Below are positions 32,890 to 41,146 of a stretch of 50,568 nt of DNA, piece after piece (position 1 is the stretch's first letter; each line of letters begins with the position of its first letter). The position numbers and the translations under genes are program-made. Source of the DNA: CAMAXB01 sp964476565 (GTDB lineage Bacteria > Verrucomicrobiota > Verrucomicrobiia > Opitutales > Opitutaceae); contig CAYZBG010000036.1 of NCBI GenBank assembly GCA_964476565.1, positions 1 to 50,568 of the forward strand, in the 5' to 3' direction. The notes under the pieces are model-generated. The model saw only the letters and a program-made list of their open reading frames with translations, had not been told where the DNA came from and searched no databases.

Positions 32890-33915
32890 TTAGCGACGCA
32901 ACGATGAGACCTGGGCCTGCAGTACGTCGCCAAGCCGGAGCAGTTTGTCGGTCGGCGCAAGCGACCCAAAGGCCGCGAGTGCACCCCGGGCCTGTTCCAC
33001 TTCGGTGTGAACGGCCTGCGCCACCGTATCAAACACCCCCAAGTCCCGCATCTGCTGGATTCGTAGCGACGGATCCGGGGTCCGGTCTCCGGTGATCTCC
33101 GCCTCCAAGCGGACCCGCTCCTCAGCGGGCAACCGCTCCGCGAGTTCGAGCAGGGGCAAGGTTAATTTGCCGCTCGCCAGGTCCGTCCCCAGGGTCTTGC
33201 CGATCCGCTTCTCCTCGCCGAAGAAGTCCGCGAGATCGTCGTAAATCTGATAGCCCATGCCGAGGTGGCGACCAAACCGCGCCGCCGCTGCCGCAAAATC
33301 GGCCGGGAAACCCGCCAAATCTCCACCCAGCTGGCAGGAGAGGCGAAACAGCTCCGCCGTCTTGAGATCGATCACGCGTTCGTAGTCAGCCCGCGACACG
33401 GCGGTCGTGCCCCGCCGCAGGGTCTGGATGATTTCACCCGCGCACACCTTGCGGGTGGAATCCGCCACCGCCGCGCACACCGCGGTGGTGGGAAACTGCG
33501 CCGCCAAATGCAAGGCATGGGCAAACAAGGCATCTCCAAGGAGGACGGCCGCTTCGGGGCCGTAGGCTCGCGACGCCGTCTGACGGCTTCGACGCAGGTC
33601 GGCCTCATCCATGATGTCATCATGCACGAGGGTCGCGAGGTGGACGAGTTCCACCACTGCCGCCGCCTGCACGAGCTCTGACTTGATCACGCCCTCGCCC
33701 TGCCAGCCGGCGAGAAAGACCAGTGCGGGCCGAATGCGTTTCCCCGAGGTGTCGATGCAGTAGTCCGCCATCTCCCTGATCTCGGGCTCAAATGCCTCCA
33801 ACTGCCGGTGCAAGAACCCGTCCAGCGCCGTCATGTTCGGCTTCAGCACGGCGAATACGCTGGCAAAGTCAGCGGCCGGAGTGGCGGGGACAGGCGAGTC
33901 GGAAGTGGCGGCCAT
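32890..33915 (-). CDS. Polyprenyl diphosphate synthase
   Basis: This 341-residue trans-prenyltransferase elongates allylic diphosphates with isopentenyl diphosphate, probably making the octa- or nonaprenyl chain of a respiratory quinone (IspB-like). It shows the GKRIRP substrate motif (58-63), the first aspartate-rich motif LVHDDIMDEADLRRS (Asp99, Asp100, Asp103), the second YDDLADFFGE (Asp226, Asp227, Asp230), and TELF-like KTAELF. The residues before the first Asp motif (LAT at 94-96) are small, which in this family allows a long product. The start is an ATG at 33915; a TTG at 33927 is also in frame. It lies 43 bases upstream of the ECF sigma factor. Confidence 0.93.
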   Translation of the reverse strand: MAATSDSPVPATPAADFASVFAVLKPNMTALDGFLHRQLEAFEPEIREMADYCIDTSGKRIRPALVFLAGWQGEGVIKSELVQAAAVVELVHLATLVHDDIMDEADLRRSRQTASRAYGPEAAVLLGDALFAHALHLAAQFPTTAVCAAVADSTRKVCAGEIIQTLRRGTTAVSRADYERVIDLKTAELFRLSCQLGGDLAGFPADFAAAAARFGRHLGMGYQIYDDLADFFGEEKRIGKTLGTDLASGKLTLPLLELAERLPAEERVRLEAEITGDRTPDPSLRIQQMRDLGVFDTVAQAVHTEVEQARGALAAFGSLAPTDKLLRLGDVLQAQVSSLRR

Positions 33916-34066
33916 GATGGACCGCAAATCTTACGACTGCGCCGAAAATGGCCAATTCAATGTGGCGAATTCACCGAGGCCTGCTCCGGGGCAAGCGCGC
34001 GCCCACCCTCCCTGGGCGACATCGGTGGCGGCTTGCCGCACGCTGACCCGATGTTACGGTTCCGGC

Positions 34067-34447
34067 ATGAAGCGCTTCGCCATCCTGATTGCCCTTGGCC
34101 TGACCGCATCGGCCGCCCTCGCGGCTCCGCCGGCGAACTGCGGGTGCGAATGCTGCAAGGGCAAGGAGACATGCTGTTGCGCGGCGGCGGCCGAGCCGGC
34201 TGCCCCGGCCGCGCCCCGCTATCCGTTGAAGGGGGTGGTTGTCGGTGTTCTCCCCGAACGCCATGCCCTGCTCGTCAAACATGAAGAGATTCCGGGCGTG
34301 ATGCGGGCCATGACCATGGTGCTGAAAGTCGGCCCGGCGCCGCTCAAGGAGGCCCGGGAGGGCCAAGCGCTGACAGGTCAGCTGACACGCCGCGGCGAAG
34401 AGTGGTGGCTTGAGGATGTCGTGCTCGCGGCCACGCCTGCGCCTTGA
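34067..34447 (+). CDS. Periplasmic copper-binding protein, CusF-like, with a Cys-rich N-terminus
   Basis: This 126-residue protein has a signal peptide (MKRFAILIALGLTASAALAA). A cysteine cluster CGCECCKGKETCCC (seven Cys) follows at residues 25-38, and then a small beta-barrel-like domain with HEEIPGVMRAMTMVLKV. In CusF-type domains the MTM methionines together with His coordinate Cu(I). The added cysteine cluster is a second likely metal site. It is the first gene of a plus-strand metal group with a His-rich small protein and a ZnuD-like receptor. The 151 bases upstream hold no operator I can recognise. Confidence 0.8.
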   Translation: MKRFAILIALGLTASAALAAPPANCGCECCKGKETCCCAAAAEPAAPAAPRYPLKGVVVGVLPERHALLVKHEEIPGVMRAMTMVLKVGPAPLKEAREGQALTGQLTRRGEEWWLEDVVLAATPAP

Positions 34448-34481
34448 GACCGGCACACGCGCAGACTGCGCGTCACCGGTC
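34448..34481 (+). terminator. Hairpin between the copper-binding and His-rich genes
   Basis: GACCGG (34448-34453) pairs with CCGGTC (34476-34481), and inside it ACGCGCA pairs with TGCGCGT around a three-base loop. It begins at the base after the stop codon and is followed by a C-run and not by T's, so it is a partial terminator or an mRNA-stabilising stem. It may lower expression of the two genes downstream. Confidence 0.5.
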
Positions 34482-34525
34482 CCCCTTGACGTCTTTGCTA
34501 ACGTGAGCCCACTTCACTGCCGCTG

Positions 34526-34900
34526 ATGCCTGCCTCGCACCGCCGCTCCACTGCCCTTCCGTCGACGCTCTGGCGCGTCGTGGCCGGAGGTCTGGCGCTG
34601 CTGGTGATCGCCCTCGGTCTGGCGCAGGTATCGCCTGACGCCCATGCGCTCGCCCACGGCCAGCATGAACACGCCCATGCTGGCTGCGACCATGGGCCGG
34701 TGGCGGACAAGCCCGTCGGCGACGAGGATCATCGCTGCGCCGTCGAACTCTTTGGGCAGGGCACAGAGTTGCCGGTCGCACCGTCGGTCGCGCCGTCCTT
34801 CTGGACGTGGACTGACCCGACTTTTCCCGCCCCGGCCGAACTCTACCTTTCGGCGCCGCGTTATCTGCGGCAACCGGAGCGCGGACCGCCTGTGGTCTGA
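34526..34900 (+). CDS. Small His-rich secreted or membrane protein
   Basis: This 124-residue protein has one hydrophobic segment (residues 18-36), which acts as signal or anchor. A His-rich stretch follows (HALAHGQHEHAHAGCDHG, residues 40-57) with one Cys, then DEDHRC and a Pro-rich tail ending RGPPVV. The tail resembles DUF2946-type proteins, which often lie beside TonB receptors or copper genes. The His cluster suggests that it binds a divalent metal in the periplasm. It lies between the CusF-like gene and the ZnuD-like receptor gene on the same strand. Function is inferred. Confidence 0.7.
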   Translation: MPASHRRSTALPSTLWRVVAGGLALLVIALGLAQVSPDAHALAHGQHEHAHAGCDHGPVADKPVGDEDHRCAVELFGQGTELPVAPSVAPSFWTWTDPTFPAPAELYLSAPRYLRQPERGPPVV

Positions 34901-35012
34901 CCGACCATGACCGACGAATGCAGTGCCACCGGCATTGCATCGCTTTCCCGCGCGCCCCGTCGCGCCCTCACACCTGCACGGCCCGATCGCCGTGCCCCCT
35001 TTGGTCAGCACC

Positions 35013-37127
35013 ATGCACCTTTACCGTTCTGCCTTTATTGCCACGCTCTCTGCCGCTGCGCTCTGTGCGCAAGGCACCCCTCCCGCCACCGGCGAGGAAC
35101 CCGTTTCGCTGGAACATCTCGTCATCACCGCGCATCCGTACGGCCGCAGCCAGGCCGAGATCGCGCAACCCACCAACGTCCTGACCGGCACCGCCCTCTC
35201 GCTCCGGCAGTCCTCCTCGCTCGGCGACCTGCTCTCCGGCGAACCCGGCGTCAGCGCGAGCGCCTTCGGTCCGGGGGCCAGCCGCCCGATCATCCGCGGC
35301 CAGGGCGGCGATCGCGTACGCGTGCTGGAGAACAGCACGAGTACGATCGACGCCTCGGTCACCAGTCCCGACCATGCCGTGGCCCTCGATCCGCTTCTGA
35401 TCGAACGCGTCGAGGTCGTGCGCGGCCCGGCGACCCTGCTTTACGGCAATTCGGCCGTGGCCGGTGTCGTCAACGTCATCACGCATCGCATCCACGCCAC
35501 CGCGCCAGAGGCAGTGCTGAACGGACGCTTTGAATCCCGCCTCAGCTCCGTGAACAACGAGCGGACCGTCGGACTCGTGCTCGAAGGAGGAAGGGGTTCC
35601 CTCGCCTGGCATGCCGACGCCTATCGGCGCGAAACCGGCGATGTGGAGATCCCCGGTTTCGCCCGCAGCGCCGCGCTCCGCGCCGAAGAGGAAGAGGAGC
35701 ACGAGGACGAGGAGCATGAAGACGGCGACCACGGCGACGAACCCGAGATCGCCGGCCGGATTCCGAACACCGCATTGACCGCCGACGGGGCGGCGTTCGG
35801 CCTGTCCTGGATCGGTCAATCCGGCTACATCGGCGTGTCGTTCAACGGACACAACACGCTCTACGGCATCCCGGCGGGCGCCCATGCCCACGGGGAGGAA
35901 GAAGAACACGACCACGAGGACTCCGGCGAAGCCCATGACGAGGAAGGCGAAGAGTCGGTCCGCATCGACCTGCATCAACGCCGGTTCGATCTTCAGGGAG
36001 AGTGGACCCGGCCGTTGCCCGGACTGTCGGCCCTGCGCTACAAACTCGGCATCGGCCGCTACCGGCACACGGAGCTGGAAGGCGACGAGATCGGCACGCA
36101 GTACCGCAACCGCGGCCACGACGCCCGGATCGAAGCCCTTCACCTCCCGGTCGGCGCCTTCACCGGCGCGATCGGCGTGCAATCCGCCCGCAGCCGCTTT
36201 GACGCCGTCGGCGAGGAGGCCTTCGTGCCGCCGAGCGACACGCGTACGCAGGCTGCCTTCATCTTCGAGGAGGCAAACCTGGGTGCCTTGCGCTGGCAGT
36301 TCGGCGCCCGCGTGGAAGATCAGTCCATCCGTCTTCAGGATGGCTCTGATATCCGCCGATCGGATACAACCGCGAGCCTTTCGACCGGCCTCGTTTGGTC
36401 GCTGGGCGACGGTTGGACGGCCGGCGCCGCGCTGGCCCGGAACGAACGGGCGCCGAACGCCCAGGAACTTTACTCCGACGGGCCCCATCTGGGCACCAAC
36501 GCCTACGAGATCGGCGATCCAGATCTGGACGGAGAGCGGTCGCTGTCAGTCGACCTCAGCCTGCGCAAGCGCACCGGCTTCGTGACCGGTGCGGTCACCG
36601 TCTTCTCGCAGCACTACGACGGCTTCATCTTCGAATCTCCCACGGGCGAAATCGAGGACGGTCTCGACGTCTATCAGTTCGTCCAACGCAAGGCCCGCTT
36701 CACCGGCGCAGAGTTGGAGGCGGTCTTTCATCTGCACGAAAGCGAACGTCACCAGTTCGACCTCGTGGTGGGCGGAGACCTTGTCCGCGGACGCGACCGC
36801 GACGCCGACGCGGACCTGGCCCGGATCACCCCGCGCCGCAGCCGGGTCGGGTTTACCTGGACCACGGGACCATACCTTTTGGGCGCAGAGGTCCAGCGGG
36901 TGGAGGCGCAACGCCGGGTGGCGGCCTTTGAACGCCCCACCGACGGCTACACGCTGGTGCACGCCCATGCGGCCTACCGTTTCACCCTCGGTCGCGCGAC
37001 CTGCGACCTGTTTGTCCGGGGAACCAATCTGACCGATGAGGAAGCCCGCATGCACACCTCCTTCCTCAAGGAGGTGGCTCCGCTGCCAGGCCGCAACCTG
37101 ACGGCTGGCCTGCGTCTGAGCTTCTGA
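35013..37127 (+). CDS. TonB-dependent outer-membrane receptor, ZnuD-like
   Basis: This 704-residue protein has a signal peptide (LYRSAFIATLSAAALCAQG), a short TonB-box region, and a plug domain with SRPIIRGQGGDRVRVLENS and IERVEVVRGPATLLYGN. A 22-strand barrel follows, ending in LRLSF with the C-terminal Phe required for outer-membrane insertion. Two extracellular-loop segments are extremely rich in His, Glu and Asp (about residues 225-246 and 289-314), as in the zinc receptor ZnuD. This suggests import of zinc or a similar divalent metal, energised by TonB. I chose the ATG at 35013 because it gives a good signal peptide; the frame is open upstream to 34923. It closes the metal group that starts at 34067. 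Confidence 0.93.
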   Translation: MHLYRSAFIATLSAAALCAQGTPPATGEEPVSLEHLVITAHPYGRSQAEIAQPTNVLTGTALSLRQSSSLGDLLSGEPGVSASAFGPGASRPIIRGQGGDRVRVLENSTSTIDASVTSPDHAVALDPLLIERVEVVRGPATLLYGNSAVAGVVNVITHRIHATAPEAVLNGRFESRLSSVNNERTVGLVLEGGRGSLAWHADAYRRETGDVEIPGFARSAALRAEEEEEHEDEEHEDGDHGDEPEIAGRIPNTALTADGAAFGLSWIGQSGYIGVSFNGHNTLYGIPAGAHAHGEEEEHDHEDSGEAHDEEGEESVRIDLHQRRFDLQGEWTRPLPGLSALRYKLGIGRYRHTELEGDEIGTQYRNRGHDARIEALHLPVGAFTGAIGVQSARSRFDAVGEEAFVPPSDTRTQAAFIFEEANLGALRWQFGARVEDQSIRLQDGSDIRRSDTTASLSTGLVWSLGDGWTAGAALARNERAPNAQELYSDGPHLGTNAYEIGDPDLDGERSLSVDLSLRKRTGFVTGAVTVFSQHYDGFIFESPTGEIEDGLDVYQFVQRKARFTGAELEAVFHLHESERHQFDLVVGGDLVRGRDRDADADLARITPRRSRVGFTWTTGPYLLGAEVQRVEAQRRVAAFERPTDGYTLVHAHAAYRFTLGRATCDLFVRGTNLTDEEARMHTSFLKEVAPLPGRNLTAGLRLSF

Positions 37128-37132
37128 CGCGG

Positions 37133-37172
37133 CAAAATAAAACCGGGGCGCCCCGCAAAGGAGCGCCCCGGT
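37133..37172 (-). terminator. Terminator between the TonB receptor and the minus-strand small gene
   Basis: ACCGGGGCGC (37142-37151) pairs with GCGCCCCGGT (37163-37172), loop 11 bases. On the minus strand the stem is followed by TTTTATTTT (37141-37133), so it is a good intrinsic terminator for the gene at 37186-37437. It can also end the plus-strand receptor transcript. Confidence 0.8.
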
Positions 37173-37185
37173 AGGATTTGCTGAT

Positions 37186-37437
37186 TTAAGCTGCGGCGCC
37201 GGACAGCCGGCGTTGCAGACGTTGCCGGATCGCACGCACCGCCGCCTTGGGCAGGCGGACGGCAGAGGCGATCCATCGTGGGTTCATGCCTTCACGCGGC
37301 GCCTTCGTGGCGGTTTCGGTTACATCGACGGACTCCGGCGCATCCTTGAGATGATCGATCTCATAGGAACCGAAGAACGCCGTGCAGCCCATGCCGCCCG
37401 GAGAGACCACGTACAGGTGTCGTTGCAGTTTCTTCAT
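37186..37437 (-). CDS. Small basic hypothetical protein
   Basis: This 83-residue protein starts MKKLQRHLYVVSPGGMGCTAFFGSYEID in two stretches and ends in an Arg-rich helix (AVRAIRQRLQRRLSG). I do not recognise a family. The overall charge is positive, and no signal peptide or membrane segment is visible. A strong intrinsic terminator directly after the gene supports its being real. It lies between the convergent TonB receptor gene and rpsT. The 198 bases between it and rpsT hold only the rpsT terminator. Confidence 0.6.
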   Translation of the reverse strand: MKKLQRHLYVVSPGGMGCTAFFGSYEIDHLKDAPESVDVTETATKAPREGMNPRWIASAVRLPKAAVRAIRQRLQRRLSGAAA

Positions 37438-37570
37438 GATCAGACGGAAACCTCACAGCACTGGGCCGGAGTTTTCCTCGCTGACCACGAAAGCCAAAGA
37501 ACCCCAATAGGCTCGCGTCCGACCGGGTCCTCGTCAACCCCGGAGACCACCTCGCAAACGCCACTATTTG

Positions 37571-37612
37571 GACAAAAGAAAGTCCCCCGGCACCATCGTG
37601 CCCGGGGGACTT
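37571..37612 (-). terminator. Intrinsic terminator of rpsT
   Basis: On the minus strand AAGTCCCCCGG (37612-37602) pairs with 37590-37580, and the stem continues through GCAC/GTGC with one bulged base to a four-base loop. TTCTTTTGTC follows. It begins about 24 bases after the rpsT stop codon. Confidence 0.88.
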
Positions 37613-37635
37613 CAAAGGAATCGACTGGCGACGGC

Positions 37636-37896
37636 TTACTTGGCGAGCACGTGCTTCGAGACGTGCGACTTGGCGCGGGATGCGGCGTTGCGATGCACGA
37701 CACCGGACTTGGTCGCGCGATCCATGGCCGACGCGTAGGCCGTGCCGGCGGCCCGGGCCGCCTCTTTGTCGCCCGCAGCAACCGCAGCCTCGAACTTCTT
37801 GTGCAAAGTCTTGAGGCGGGTCTTGACGGTCTTGTTGCGAGCGGTGAAACGCACCGCTTTGCGGGCGGCTTTGATGGCAGATTTGGTGTTGGCCAT
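37636..37896 (-). CDS. rpsT: Small ribosomal subunit protein bS20
   Basis: This 86-residue basic protein binds 16S rRNA early in assembly of the 30S subunit. It has the bS20 pattern MANTKSAIKAARKAVRFTAR, two long helices rich in Lys and Arg, and the C-terminal GVVHRNAASRAKSHVSKHV, with the usual length. The ATG at 37896 is fixed by the family start; the frame open upstream to 38307 is not part of the gene. It is monocistronic with its own terminator. A TTGACT at about 35-55 bases upstream may be the -35, but no good -10 is seen. Confidence 0.97.
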   Translation of the reverse strand: MANTKSAIKAARKAVRFTARNKTVKTRLKTLHKKFEAAVAAGDKEAARAAGTAYASAMDRATKSGVVHRNAASRAKSHVSKHVLAK

Positions 37897-38211
37897 GACG
37901 AAAGTTACGATGTGAACGGTGAGAGACTCAAACGGCGACCGGTGAGTCAAGGGTGAATTCCGACGGGCAAAGGTGGAGGTGCATTTCACTTTCAGACAGG
38001 CCGAGGTGGGCGGGCGGGGGTTGCGCGGTGCTGCGCCAAAGGGCCACGCCAGACGGCCGCCTCCCGCTGCCTGTAAATCGGAGGTGGGCGCAGGGACACT
38101 CCCCGCAAAGGCGTCAAAAGGCGCAACGACCGGTGCCCGAGACAGCGCGAAGAGTTGCACCATGTCCACGGAGCCCGCAGCGTCGCCATCCGTCCCGCGA
38201 TCGCCCCCTGC
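37897..38211. other. Divergent intergenic region without a gene
   Basis: These 315 bases separate rpsT and the sensor kinase gene. A TTGACT on the minus strand upstream of rpsT is the only promoter-like element I see, without a matching -10. No terminator, repeat or credible small gene is visible. Confidence 0.6.
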
Positions 38212-39864
38212 ATGAGCATCAAACTGCGTCTCGCCCTGCTGCTGGGCCTCCTCCTCGTCGCGTTTCTCGGGTCGCTGCTTCTGCTCAAACGCCTCGAACG
38301 TCAGCAATGGGAGGCCATGCTCGCGAGTTCGCAGCGCGATAGCATCGAATTGCTGGACCGATGGATCGACCTCACCGGCCAGTCGCTGCGCCAGTTCGCC
38401 TTTGACTACTCGCTATGGGACGAGATGGCGGGCTTCGTGGAGCGGCCGGATCCCGCCTGGGCACGAATCAATCTCGACGCCAGCCTGCCCAACTTCAACG
38501 CCCACGCCGCCTGGGTGCTACGGACCGACGGCACGGTGGTCTATGCGGTGAAGCGCGATTCCGATGGCGCCCCGGCTCTGCCGTTGCCCATTGCGGATCT
38601 GCGGGCGCTCACCGCCAACAACCCGTTCACGCACTTTTATGCTGAAAGCGCAGACGGCCTGTTGCTCGAGGTGCGGGGCAGCCCCATCCAACGATCCTCC
38701 GACACCGCGCGGAGCGGTCCACCCCTGGGCTGGTTGCTGGTTGCGCGGCTGTGGGACGAAGGGCATCTCCGCACCCTCGCTGCGCTGACCGAGAGCGAAA
38801 CCCGCCTGACCCGGCCCGACTCGCGCCCGGTCGATCCCGGCCATGGTGCTGGCATCGCGCTGCTCCGCCCCCTGAGCGACTGGCAGGGCCGCACGCTGCG
38901 CATGCTCCACCTCGAGCGCAGCGTCCCGGAGGTCGGGCAAATGCTGCAACAGGACGCCTTCGAGGCGCGGATCTTCGTGGCCTTCGGTCTGTTGGTGATC
39001 GTGTCGCTTGGGCTCAGTCTGCAGCGCTGGGTGCTGCAACCACTCGAACGGATCGGCGAAAGTCTCGCTTCAGAGCGGCGGGATCCAATCCAGCCGCTGT
39101 TGAAGGAGAACAACGAGCTCAGCCGCGTGGCGCAACTGATCGAGTCCTCGTTTGAGCAAAAGGCGGCGTTGCGACGAGAGGTCGAAGAACGCCGCCGGGC
39201 CGAAGAAGCGCTGCGCCAAAGCGAGACCGCACTGCGTGAAACCCTTGAGGAACGAGCCCGGCTTGGCCGTGACCTGCACGACGGTGTGATCCAATCGATT
39301 TATGCCGCCGGCATGGGACTCGCCGCGGCGCGGAGCCAGCTCCAGACCGAGTCCGGCGAGGCGGAACAGCGCATCGACCAGGTGCGCAACGCACTCAACG
39401 AGACCATTCGCGATTTGCGCAATTTCATCACCGGGCTCGAACCGGAGGCGCTGAAGCACCAGACGTTCACCCAAGCGGTGGCTTCCCTGATTGAGTTTCT
39501 CCAGTCGATCGGGCCGATCCAAGTCGACGTCAACCTCGACGAAGATCTTGCGGAACACCTGCCCACCACAATGCGCACCGACGCCCTGCAGATCATTCGC
39601 GAGGCGATCAGCAACAGCCTACGCCACGGCAAGGCCGGGTCCGTGCGTGTGGCTCTCGAGCGGGAGGGGGACAAGGCGCGACTCGAAATTGCCGATGACG
39701 GCCTTGGATTCGATCCGGCCAACGTTCGCTCCGGCGGCCACGGACTTGCGAATATCGCCGAGCGTGCCCGCGCGTCGGATGCTGAGTTTACCCTGCGCTC
39801 CGCACCGGGAAATGGGACTCGCGTTATCGTCAAATTTCCCCTCCCTATAATCACCCCGACATGA
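38212..39864 (+). CDS. Membrane sensor histidine kinase, NarX/LuxR-partner type
   Basis: This 550-residue inner-membrane kinase has a first transmembrane helix (residues 6-26) and a periplasmic sensor of about 225 residues with CHASE4-like features (FDYSLWDEMAGFVERPDPAW). The second transmembrane helix is at 254-272, followed by a HAMP-like linker and a coiled coil (EQKAALRREVEERRRAEEAL). A HisKA_3 domain has the phospho-acceptor His356 in LGRDLHDGVIQS, and an ATPase domain carries ADDGLGFDP and GGHGLANIAERA. Its stop overlaps the start of the response regulator gene by 4 bases (ATGA), so the two form a two-component pair. The signal is unknown. The pilin-like genes begin 120 bases after the pair. 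Confidence 0.93.
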   Translation: MSIKLRLALLLGLLLVAFLGSLLLLKRLERQQWEAMLASSQRDSIELLDRWIDLTGQSLRQFAFDYSLWDEMAGFVERPDPAWARINLDASLPNFNAHAAWVLRTDGTVVYAVKRDSDGAPALPLPIADLRALTANNPFTHFYAESADGLLLEVRGSPIQRSSDTARSGPPLGWLLVARLWDEGHLRTLAALTESETRLTRPDSRPVDPGHGAGIALLRPLSDWQGRTLRMLHLERSVPEVGQMLQQDAFEARIFVAFGLLVIVSLGLSLQRWVLQPLERIGESLASERRDPIQPLLKENNELSRVAQLIESSFEQKAALRREVEERRRAEEALRQSETALRETLEERARLGRDLHDGVIQSIYAAGMGLAAARSQLQTESGEAEQRIDQVRNALNETIRDLRNFITGLEPEALKHQTFTQAVASLIEFLQSIGPIQVDVNLDEDLAEHLPTTMRTDALQIIREAISNSLRHGKAGSVRVALEREGDKARLEIADDGLGFDPANVRSGGHGLANIAERARASDAEFTLRSAPGNGTRVIVKFPLPIITPT

Positions 39865-40538
39865 ACTCCACCGGTACTCCTATACGTGCCCTGCTCGTCG
39901 ATGACAGCGCCTTGGTTCGTCAAGGCATCAAGACCGTGCTGGCAGCGCAGAAGCCTTCGCCTCCGATCGAGGTGGTTGGGGAGGCATCGTCCGTCGCCGA
40001 GGCCGTGGAACAGGCGGAGCGGCTCAATCCGGACGTGGTGTTGCTCGACATCCGCCTGCCAGACGGCTCCGGCTTCGAGGCGTGCCGGGCCATTTTGAAA
40101 CGCCGGGCCGCAGCCCGCATTTTGGTCCTTACGTCGTTCACCAACGACACCTTCATCTATGAAGCGATCACGTCAGGCGCCCAAGGCTACCTGATGAAGG
40201 AAATTGATCCGGCCGGCCTAGTGAAGGCGATCCACGACATCGCCTCCGGCAAAAGCATCCTGGCCCCCGACATTACTGCCGGCGTTTTGCGTTTGATGCG
40301 CGGCAGCAACTCCGGCCGGGGCGGCGACGGTCACGATCTATCCAGCCTGTCGGCGCAGGAGCGGCGCGTTCTTGCTCTCGTGGCCGAAGGCAAGACCAAC
40401 AAGCAAATCGGTGACGACCTCGGGTTGAGCGACAACACCGTCAAGAACTACCTGTGCAGCGTTTTCGACAAACTTCAGGTACGTCGACGTTCGCAGGCGG
40501 CGGCCTTCTACGTTCAGGCGAATCAAGCCCACGACTGA
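39861..40538 (+). CDS. NarL/LuxR-type response regulator
   Basis: This 225-residue protein has a receiver domain (residues 8-125) with Asp14-Asp15 in LLVDDSALVR, the phospho-acceptor Asp63 in VVLLDIRLPDGSG, and Lys in GYLMKEID. A C-terminal LuxR-type helix-turn-helix follows (residues 158-222; LSAQERRVLALVAEGKTNKQ, then DNTVKNYLCSVFDKL). It is activated by the kinase encoded by the overlapping upstream gene and binds DNA as a dimer. The nearest downstream genes are the duplicated pilin-like cassettes, which are plausible targets; no operator is recognised. Confidence 0.95.
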   Translation: MNSTGTPIRALLVDDSALVRQGIKTVLAAQKPSPPIEVVGEASSVAEAVEQAERLNPDVVLLDIRLPDGSGFEACRAILKRRAAARILVLTSFTNDTFIYEAITSGAQGYLMKEIDPAGLVKAIHDIASGKSILAPDITAGVLRLMRGSNSGRGGDGHDLSSLSAQERRVLALVAEGKTNKQIGDDLGLSDNTVKNYLCSVFDKLQVRRRSQAAAFYVQANQAHD

Positions 40539-40560
40539 TCCGAACGAAGCATCGGTCCAA

Positions 40561-40596
40561 GGGCCCTACTCGAGCAGGCCCGATCAGGCCTATTTT
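40561..40596 (+). terminator. Weak terminator after the response regulator gene
   Basis: AGGCC (40576-40580) pairs with GGCCT (40587-40591), followed by ATTTTCC; GGGCC (40561-40565) can pair instead with GGCCC (40577-40581). The two are mutually exclusive stems, so a switch-like structure is possible, but the stems are only 5 bp long. Confidence 0.35.
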
Positions 40597-40661
40597 CCTT
40601 GGGTATTTCTGCGAACCCAAAGCCTCTACCCAAGTCGGCCTAAATGCGCTAGGGTAGTCGG

Positions 40662-41126
40662 GTGTTTAGGCCTCCCTTATTTCGCTCCACTGTCTGCGCC
40701 ACCTCCGATCAGGTGGCCCGCAGGGGCGCACGCGCCGGATTCACTCTCACGGAGGTGTTGGTCGCTTCGACGGTGCTCGTCTTGGGTATCGTCACGGCCA
40801 TCACGACGCTGCAACGCGGTTTTCAATCGCTGGATTCCGCGCGAAACCTCACCGCCGCCTCCCAGTTGATGCAGTCGGAGATGGAGCGGCTCCGGCTCAA
40901 GAACTGGAGCCAGATTGAGGCGATGCAGGCGGCCGGGGACACCCGCTACGAACTGGAAGGCGCCCGTTTCGTCTGCACCCTCTCGATTCGCGACCTCAAG
41001 GCGGACATGAAGGAGATCGTGCTCAATGCCGACTGGCGCGGCTATGACGGCCGGCCCCAGAACGCCCGCCTGATCACGCGCTACGGGAAAAGCGGCCTAA
41101 ACGATTACTTCTACACGTCGCACTGA
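40662..41126 (+). CDS. Type IV prepilin-like protein, PilV/GspI type, first cassette
   Basis: This 154-residue protein carries a type III-methylated pilin signature: a basic leader ending in Gly26, then FTLTEV with the conserved Glu at +5 and a hydrophobic helix (VLVASTVLVLGIVTAITTL). A prepilin peptidase would cut after Gly26. The globular part is small (about 110 residues) with RNLTAASQLMQSEMERL at its start, typical of PilV/GspI minor pilins. Minor pilins form the tip or initiation complex of a type IV pilus or type II secretion pseudopilus. The start is a GTG at 40662. The W-type gene follows after 20 bases. Confidence 0.82.
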   Translation: MFRPPLFRSTVCATSDQVARRGARAGFTLTEVLVASTVLVLGIVTAITTLQRGFQSLDSARNLTAASQLMQSEMERLRLKNWSQIEAMQAAGDTRYELEGARFVCTLSIRDLKADMKEIVLNADWRGYDGRPQNARLITRYGKSGLNDYFYTSH

Positions 41127-41146
41127 GCCGACGTATTCACCAAGCC

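Noticed and set aside
40597..40661. Leader before the first pilin-like gene that resembles a c-di-GMP (GEMM) riboswitch (CCAAAGCC, GGCCTAAA and a CTACCC/GGGTAG stem)
   Set aside because: The conserved core with GCAAA and the tetraloop-receptor pair is not complete, and the start codon follows directly. A covariance-model search would decide it; a score above threshold would revive the idea.
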